From the NCBI GenBank assembly GCA_002493515.1, contig DKYZ01000077.1:20365-31678 (forward strand): a stretch of DNA of 11,314 nucleotides, read 5' to 3'. The number at the start of each line of letters is the position of its first letter. Positions within the stretch are counted from its first letter, which is position 1. Shown one piece after another: positions 7,249 to 11,314 of the stretch. Under the pieces are notes generated by a model that saw nothing but the letters and a program-made list of their open reading frames with translations, did not search any database and was not told where the DNA came from. A program made the translations under genes and the position numbers. This DNA is from Porphyromonadaceae bacterium UBA7087 (GTDB lineage: Bacteria > Bacteroidota > Bacteroidia > Bacteroidales > Muribaculaceae).

Positions 7249-8259
7249 ATGAAGAAAATATATTTATTTTTAATTGCATATATAATTCCATTGGGAGCTT
7301 CTTGCGCTGAATCCGTATTTTCCCATATCATCCGTGAAGACCGGGTCTGGGAATATGTGTATAACATAGGGGAAGTATGGAATCAAATGTTCCGGCTAAA
7401 ATTTGAAGGTAAGGAAGAGCATGAGGGGCGGACATACCATAGATTGGTTCATACTGGAGATTTGGTTGGTTGGAAATCTGATTATGATTACGACAAGGAT
7501 GAATATGTGACATGGGGACGGGAGGACTCTCCCAATGACAATGATATGGTCTACCTCATGCGTGAGGAGGAGGGACGCGTCTATCTGCTCAACAGCAATA
7601 TGGGAGAAAGTCTGGATTGGGCTTTCGATCCGCAACCGGCTCCCAAAGAGGTTCTGATATATGACTTCAACATGAAGGCCGGTGAATCGTATAACCTGTT
7701 GGCCGGTATCTGGGATTGGAATAGCGAGCCGGAATGGCATTGCACAGGAGATTGGGCGCAATGTGAGATAATCTCAACAGACACTGTGGAGATTGATGGA
7801 GAGGAATGTATCGTTCAGAACGCATCCTTTGTTTTGTTGAATAATCTCAAGATTATAGACGGCATCGGATTCGCGGAACACGGCTTTCTCCCGTTCCTTT
7901 GTTGCGACATGAGGACTACACTCTTCAGATCAAACTACAACCTCAACCGGGTCTACAACGCAGCCGGGGAGGTAATCTACCGTGGTCTGGACATAGACCC
8001 GGAGACGGTATCGGTCGATGCGATTGAAACCCTGCCTTCAACGACACTCAGCTACGATGGTGTTTCGGTACAGGCGGTGAATCCCGCCGGAAACAGCATC
8101 ACCCTTTCGCTGCTTGACATATCCGGCACGCTGATGTCGCGCAGTGAAGGCTCGGAAACTGCCGTAGCGTCTACCGCCGCCCTCACCCCCGGCGTTTATG
8201 TCGCCATAGCACAGGCTGACGGCGCGACCGTGACACGCCGCAAGTTCGTGGTGAGATAG
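7249..8259 (+). CDS. Secreted T9SS cargo protein, paralogue 1
   Basis: 336 residues. ATG at 7249, 17 bp after the protease stop, is preferred to an upstream TTG at 7228: MKKIYLFLIAYIIPLGASCA is then a proper signal peptide. The body (about 25-250) is an unrecognised beta-rich domain shared with the two genes downstream: REDRVWEY, a F(E/D)G...YHRL segment, YLMREEEGRVYLLN, an (I/L)YDFN-x-x-x-G motif and an IDGIGFAEHGFLPF segment. The tail (about 255-336) is a short T9SS-like sorting domain: ISLxLLDISG-type strand, LTPGVYVAIA and final RRKFVVR. Probably the last gene of the operon starting at 3135, as no own promoter is visible. Its first roughly 250 bases are AT-rich like the protease; the rest is GC-richer like the paralogues. 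The function of the main domain is unknown. Confidence 0.86.
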   Translation: MKKIYLFLIAYIIPLGASCAESVFSHIIREDRVWEYVYNIGEVWNQMFRLKFEGKEEHEGRTYHRLVHTGDLVGWKSDYDYDKDEYVTWGREDSPNDNDMVYLMREEEGRVYLLNSNMGESLDWAFDPQPAPKEVLIYDFNMKAGESYNLLAGIWDWNSEPEWHCTGDWAQCEIISTDTVEIDGEECIVQNASFVLLNNLKIIDGIGFAEHGFLPFLCCDMRTTLFRSNYNLNRVYNAAGEVIYRGLDIDPETVSVDAIETLPSTTLSYDGVSVQAVNPAGNSITLSLLDISGTLMSRSEGSETAVASTAALTPGVYVAIAQADGATVTRRKFVVR

Positions 8260-8284
8260 ACTGCATGAACCCACTCGGTCAACT

Positions 8285-8351
8285 ATAAGCTATGAGTGAT
8301 TAACGATAAACGCGACAGCATGCCGTTTATCGTTAATCACTCATAGTTTAT
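8285..8351. terminator. Long palindrome (TTATCACT family), likely transcription end
   Basis: Arms 8290-8312 and 8324-8346 pair perfectly over 23 bp around an 11-base centre, and pairing continues outward to 8285/8351 with one G-U. It begins 25 bp after the stop of the 7249 gene and ends just before the promoter of the 8506 gene. No T-tract follows, so a terminator role is inferred from position and stability. The right arm and following bases match 1-39; the left arm and centre match 624-658. Confidence 0.7.
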
Positions 8352-8371
8352 CACTGAATAACGGTCATTTA

Positions 8372-8403
8372 TTTGGAAATCAGAAGGGAAGGCGTTACCT
8401 TTG
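8372..8403 (+). promoter_or_regulatory. Bacteroidota-type promoter of paralogue 2
   Basis: TTTG (8372-8375), 20-bp spacer, TACCTTTG (8396-8403). The transcript would start near 8410 with a leader of about 95 nt. The sequence after the -7 box (GCATATGGATTG) matches that after the promoter of paralogue 3 (GCGCATGGATTG). Confidence 0.78.
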
Positions 8404-8505
8404 CATATGGATTGGTCTGCGTCCCGAAGGAACCGGGATGAACTTGAAACCAGTGCATTTGAATCATCCATAAATACGAATACCAACTCTTAAAAGCATT
8501 TGCAT
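8404..8505 (+). promoter_or_regulatory. 5' leader of paralogue 2 with hairpin
   Basis: Contains a stem TCCCG/CGGGA (8422-8426 with 8434-8438) around the 7-base loop AAGGAAC, plus a G-U extension. The leader ends in TTAAAAGCATTTGCAT directly before the ATG, nearly identical to TTAAAAGCACTTGCAT in paralogue 3. Conserved ends and a hairpin at the same place suggest a functional untranslated leader. Confidence 0.5.
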
Positions 8506-9549
8506 ATGGGAAAAAAACTTTACACATTCTTGTTTGTCGCATGTGCCGCAGCCATGTCGGCGTCACTCCCCGCCTCGGCGGAGGAAACCGGTCCGCGCCT
8601 CATCCGCGAAGACCGTGTATGGGAATACCTGTACCAGGAGAATGGACTTCTGGACAATCCGGTTGTCGAGAACGGCGGGGACAACTACCTTCTGTTCCGC
8701 ATGAGATTTGACGGGACATGTGAGATAGACGGCGTTGAATACCACAGGTTGCGTTACACAGGTAATGTCGTGAAATGGGCTTTTTCATATGAGGGAGACC
8801 TCTTCGGCTACGAGGAGACCACCAACGACAATCCGCAGGAATACCTCATGCGGGAAGAGGACGGAAAGGTATATGTCTTCAACAACTTCAACTCACCGGA
8901 AATTGAGGGGGATATTGAGATTCTGGACTATGACTTTAACCTGAGGGAGGGGGACTCATATCGTCTTGAATACTGCATTCCATTCTGGAAAAAAGAACCC
9001 ATATGGGCGCCGGGTATAGAAGACAGATCCTCCATATTCACTGTCACGGAGGTTGATAAAACAGAGATTGACGGAAAAAACTGCCTCGTGCAGAAATTAT
9101 ATAAAAGTGAATCCTCACCGGATACCGACGCAGTGTACACCATTATAGAAGGCATCGGTTTCTGCGAGTCGGGATTCCTTCCTCTCTTTGTGTATGACAC
9201 ACGTGTATGTACCGACGCTATGAATTATACCCTTAATCGCGTCTACAACGCCGAAGGCGACATTATCTACCGTGGCCTGGACATCGATCCCGCCACTGTG
9301 TCCGTGGACCGGGTGACGGCTCAACCCTCTCCCGCAATCGAATATGACGACATGACGCTGACAGCGACAGGAAATGACGGCTCAAGCCTCACGCTGACGC
9401 TGTTTGAGGTGTCAGGTAAGGAGATTTCGGAAATTTCCGGCACCGGCAGTGTGTCGGCATCGACCGCCGCCCTATCCCCCGGAGTCTACGTCGCCGTGGC
9501 GGACGCCGACGGCTCGACCGTCGCACGCCGCAAGTTCGTGGTGAGATAA
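8506..9549 (+). CDS. Secreted T9SS cargo protein, paralogue 2
   Basis: 347 residues. ATG at 8506 is chosen over an in-frame TTG at 8500 because the leader ending GCATATGG is shared with paralogue 3. Signal peptide at about 1-26 (MGKKLYTFLFVACAAAMSAS, then LPASA). The body is homologous to the 7249 product along its whole length: LIREDRVWEYLY (32-43), FRMRFDG, IDGVEYHRLRYTGNVV, YLMREEDGKVYVFN (113-126), LDYDFNLREGDSYRL, EIDGKNCLVQ, IIEGIGFCESGFLPLF and RVYNAEGDIIYRGLDIDP. The tail (about 265-347) is a sorting-domain-like strand set ending ALSPGVYVAVADADG and RRKFVVR. The 3' end is almost base-identical to that of the 7249 gene (CGCCGCAAGTTCGTGGTGAG). It has its own promoter, so it is an independently expressed duplicate. 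Function of the conserved domain unknown. Confidence 0.88.
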   Translation: MGKKLYTFLFVACAAAMSASLPASAEETGPRLIREDRVWEYLYQENGLLDNPVVENGGDNYLLFRMRFDGTCEIDGVEYHRLRYTGNVVKWAFSYEGDLFGYEETTNDNPQEYLMREEDGKVYVFNNFNSPEIEGDIEILDYDFNLREGDSYRLEYCIPFWKKEPIWAPGIEDRSSIFTVTEVDKTEIDGKNCLVQKLYKSESSPDTDAVYTIIEGIGFCESGFLPLFVYDTRVCTDAMNYTLNRVYNAEGDIIYRGLDIDPATVSVDRVTAQPSPAIEYDDMTLTATGNDGSSLTLTLFEVSGKEISEISGTGSVSASTAALSPGVYVAVADADGSTVARRKFVVR

Positions 9550-9571
9550 TCTTATCCTGACAAGCCACAGC

Positions 9572-9655
9572 AAAAAAATCCGCGAGAATCCGCCCCATCC
9601 GCGTAAGCATCCCGATGGCGGCTGCCATCGGGATATCCGCGATGAAAACCCATCC
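9572..9655 (+). repeat. AATCCGCG hairpin element, copy R2
   Basis: AAAAATCCGCGAGAATCCGCC, CATCCGCGT, an 11-bp perfect stem (9609-9619 with 9624-9634, tip GGCT), then ATCCGCGATGAAAA and CCATCC. Same frame as R1 (522-608) but an unrelated stem sequence. It lies about 25 bp after the stop of paralogue 2 and could serve as its transcription end. Confidence 0.7.
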
Positions 9656-9713
9656 CTCATCCGAATCTTTGCCAAAGCTGAGGCATCTGTTTTATGGATT
9701 GGGAAGGATAGCT

Positions 9714-9796
9714 CGCATCGCGGATTCTCCACAATGCCGGACGGCATTACGGAGAGGCAGACGCGGATTGCGGCGGATTCCCGCGGATTTTTTGCA
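9714..9796 (-). repeat. AATCCGCG hairpin element, copy R3 (inverted)
   Basis: The minus strand reads AAAAAATCCGCGGGAATCCGCC, GCAATCCGCGT, a hairpin (plus-strand 9733-9739 with 9742-9748, extended by five more pairs beyond a two-base mismatch), then AATCCGCGATG. It faces R2 across about 60 bp. Confidence 0.65.
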
Positions 9797-9835
9797 GACC
9801 TGCACAACGCGCTGAAAACGGAATCTTCTTGCTCC

Positions 9836-9892
9836 GCGCGCAGAACAGCCCGCAAGCGGGCCTGGGAACTTTTTATGGGAACATATGGGAAC
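9836..9892 (+). repeat. GGGAAC module, copy 3
   Basis: GCGCGCAGAAC (9836-9846), a GCCCGC/GCGGGC hairpin (9848-9861), then three GGGAAC hexamers at 9864-9869, 9877-9882 and 9887-9892 (starts 13 and 10 bp apart, the same as at 483-511). It follows an inverted AATCCGCG arm, as copy 1 does, and lies about 27 bp upstream of the promoter of paralogue 3. Confidence 0.65.
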
Positions 9893-9918
9893 AAAATTTA
9901 CAGATTTTCAGGAATTTG

Positions 9919-9950
9919 TTTGTAACTATGGATAAAAGGTATTATATTTG
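9919..9950 (+). promoter_or_regulatory. Bacteroidota-type promoter of paralogue 3
   Basis: TTTG (9919-9922), 20-bp spacer, TATATTTG (9943-9950), an exact TAnnTTTG. Start expected near 9957; leader about 100 nt. Confidence 0.8.
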
Positions 9951-10055
9951 CGCATGGATTGACGCCCGTCACCCCAACTGACGGGACGGCCTTGGACAAA
10001 AGGCCTTATAAGCTCTTCATGCAACACTGACACTAACCATTAAAAGCACTTGCAT
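9951..10055 (+). promoter_or_regulatory. 5' leader of paralogue 3 with two hairpins
   Basis: Hairpin one: CCCGTCA/TGACGGG (9965-9971 with 9979-9985), 7-base loop CCCCAAC. Hairpin two: GGCCTT/AAGGCC (9988-9993 with 10000-10005). The leader begins GCGCATGGATTG and ends ATTAAAAGCACTTGCAT, both like paralogue 2. Stem one sits at the corresponding place with a different sequence and a loop of the same length. Confidence 0.5.
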
Positions 10056-11018
10056 ATGGAAAAAAATTTTTACACTTTCTTGATTGCCGCCTGCGCCACC
10101 GCCATGTCGGCGCAACTCCCCGCCTCGGCGCAGGAAACCCGTCCGAGTCTCTTCGACGAAGACAAGGTATGGGTCTATAAATCCATCCAAGATTCGGGTG
10201 CCAGGCATCTTATATCATATATGAGGTTTGACGGTGTAAAGGAATACGGAGGCAGGGAATATCACCGATTCCATACGTTCAAGACCCAGAGGGGGGAGCA
10301 GGGCGTCACATATCCGGAGTTCGACCACAATCCCTCGGAACGTGATTTCTATCTGCGTGAGGAGGACAGGAGGGTGTGGCTTCTTGTCGAGGGCAACAAC
10401 GGAGTGGGGGACGGAGAGATTCTGCTCTATGACTTCAATCTAAGGGACGGGGACTCCATAACCATTCATCCTGTGGCGGACTCGGACTGCGAGGAGACCT
10501 ACACAGTGAGGACTTCCGATCCGGTGGATGTCGGCGGTCACCGGTGCAAGGTCTTGTGGTATGAGGAATTAGAGATGCAGCAAGCCCTGAACATATACAT
10601 GATAGAGGGAATAGGGCCTTCTGTGCATGGCACACTCGGGTATTATTCGCTGTTGTATACCAGCGGGGAGGGGGCAGACGGCAGTTCCGGCGGCGTGATG
10701 GCCACACGTCCGGACGCAGACCTGCTCATGGTGTGCGATGCCGGTGGCAATGTCATTTTCGACAACGTGAATGACGGCCCCAACGCGGGGACGGATGCAA
10801 TCGAGCTTCAAGGCGACATACTCTATGACGGACATACGGTCGCGGCACCGGGATGCGACTTCCTGGAGATATACGGACTGGACGGCATGGCTGTGCGAAA
10901 CCTTGGAGATAACGACACAATCTCTATGGACGTGTCAGCCTGTCCACAGGGTGTATATATTGTTGTCGCGGTCTCCGGAGATGCTGTTGTGGCACGAAAG
11001 AAGATTGTCGTGAGGTAG
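10056..11018 (+). CDS. Secreted T9SS cargo protein, paralogue 3 (diverged tail)
   Basis: 320 residues; ATG at 10056 preferred over the in-frame TTG at 10050 for the same reason as paralogue 2. The signal peptide (MEKNFYTFLIAACATAMSAQ, then LPASA) is nearly the same as in paralogue 2. The body keeps the family marks DEDKVWVY (34-41), MRFDG (56-60), GREYHRF, FYLREEDRRVWLL (98-110), LLYDFNLRDGDSI and YMIEGIG (181-187), but is shorter, and the segment after IEGIG is a divergent Gly/Ser-rich stretch (about 200-215). The tail (about 246-320) is still sorting-domain-like (FLEIYGLDG, CPQGVYIVVAV, final ARKKIVVR) but differs from the RRKFVVR tails of the other two. A relic of that standard tail follows in frame after the TAG stop, suggesting the 3' end was replaced or re-duplicated. 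Function unknown. Confidence 0.87.
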   Translation: MEKNFYTFLIAACATAMSAQLPASAQETRPSLFDEDKVWVYKSIQDSGARHLISYMRFDGVKEYGGREYHRFHTFKTQRGEQGVTYPEFDHNPSERDFYLREEDRRVWLLVEGNNGVGDGEILLYDFNLRDGDSITIHPVADSDCEETYTVRTSDPVDVGGHRCKVLWYEELEMQQALNIYMIEGIGPSVHGTLGYYSLLYTSGEGADGSSGGVMATRPDADLLMVCDAGGNVIFDNVNDGPNAGTDAIELQGDILYDGHTVAAPGCDFLEIYGLDGMAVRNLGDNDTISMDVSACPQGVYIVVAVSGDAVVARKKIVVR

Positions 11019-11069
11019 CCCCGGCCCGACGGCGTGCCCGTTGCCCGCCGCAGGTTCGTGGTGAGATAG
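11019..11069 (+). pseudogene. In-frame relic of a T9SS sorting-domain tail
   Basis: Directly after the TAG of the preceding gene and in the same frame, the codons read PRPDGVPVARRRFVVR and then TAG. This matches the tail DADGSTVARRKFVVR of paralogue 2. The similarity continues past the stop: CATCCTGACAATCCAC here, TATCCTGACAAGCCAC after paralogue 2. So it is the end of an ancestral duplicated unit, not chance. Confidence 0.75.
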
Positions 11070-11129
11070 CCAGCATCCTGACAATCCACTGATTTACAAT
11101 TCACAGGGCGGCAAAGACGGCCCCCATGC

Positions 11130-11176
11130 TCCGTGTCACCGACAATAGCTGCTGTCGGTGACACGGATAAATTTTT
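11130..11176 (+). terminator. Intrinsic terminator after paralogue 3
   Basis: Perfect 15-bp GC-rich stem (11130-11144 with 11153-11167, core GTGTCACCGACA) with an 8-base loop, followed within five bases by TTTTT (11172-11176). About 110 bp after the coding end. Confidence 0.8.
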
Positions 11177-11191
11177 ACTATACCTGAGCAT

Positions 11192-11273
11192 GAATCCGCG
11201 TCCATCCGTCCTTATTATACGTAATCGTCCCGGAGGTGATAAGCCGGAGGGATACCCACGATGAAAACACATC
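11192..11273 (+). repeat. AATCCGCG hairpin element, degenerate copy R4
   Basis: AATCCGCGTCCATCCGTCC, an imperfect TCCCGG/CCGG-type stem around 11228-11251, then CCACGATGAAAACACATC, corresponding to the ATCCGCGATGAAAA-CCATCC end of R1 and R2. It lacks the leading arm and is weaker than the others. The rest to 11314 shows no supported gene. Confidence 0.45.
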
Positions 11274-11314
11274 TATCAGCCAGAACACGGACGGGTAGTG
11301 TTTCACTGAGTGTG

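Noticed and set aside
7228..7249. TTG start overlapping the protease stop
   Set aside because: The ATG at 7249 gives a standard signal peptide at once; the TTG would add seven residues without support.
9615..9815. Small frames in the region between paralogues 2 and 3
   Set aside because: They run through hairpin elements R2 and R3; the ATGs belong to the repeat consensus (GATGAAAA).
9472..9894. 140-codon minus-strand frame overlapping the 3' end of paralogue 2
   Set aside because: It covers the coding end of paralogue 2 and three repeat elements, with no recognisable domain.
11261..11314. Possible start of a new gene (ATGAAAACACATC) running off the window
   Set aside because: The ATG coincides with the GATGAAAA end of an AATCCGCG element, and no Bacteroidota promoter was seen just upstream.

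Overview
The window looks like chromosomal DNA of a Bacteroidota bacterium, most likely a gut Bacteroidales member of the Muribaculaceae/Prevotella kind. The evidence is: four promoters of the form TTTG-N20-TAnnTTTG (the Bacteroidota sigma-ABfr type); A-rich leaders instead of Shine-Dalgarno sites; four proteins ending in type IX secretion system (T9SS) C-terminal sorting domains; a gingipain-family (C25) protease; a DUF3244-like secreted protein; and a lipoprotein-TPR-transmembrane-helix-turn-helix regulator of a kind typical of this phylum. The family assignment is inference.

Layout. 1-803 has no gene and is packed with three kinds of intergenic repeat: AATCCGCG hairpin elements, GGGAAC-triplet modules, and TTATCACT palindrome/tandem repeats. 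804-2783 (minus) encodes a membrane-spanning regulator. A 351-bp divergent intergenic region carries two back-to-back promoters and a 12-bp inverted repeat. Rightward follows a probable operon of four secreted proteins: a small DUF3244-like protein (3135), an S74 chaperone-domain protein with a T9SS sorting domain (3620), an AT-rich C25 protease (4697), and the first of three related T9SS cargo proteins (7249). A long palindrome of the TTATCACT family closes that unit. The second and third paralogues (8506 and 10056) have their own matching promoters and hairpin-bearing leaders. They are separated by about 500 bp of the same hairpin and GGGAAC elements. The last paralogue is followed by an in-frame relic of a second sorting-domain tail, a strong intrinsic terminator and another degenerate hairpin element.

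How it may work together (inference). The regulator could sense the periplasm through its TPR domain and control the divergent operon. The operon products are all exported; four proteins in the window carry T9SS signals, one of them joined to a putatively self-cleaving S74 domain, and a C25 protease is co-transcribed with two of them. This fits a locally regulated surface or secreted protein module with tandemly amplified cargo. No function of the cargo could be deduced. The most unusual features are the S74/T9SS fusion beside a C25 protease, the relic sorting tail, and the three intergenic repeat families.
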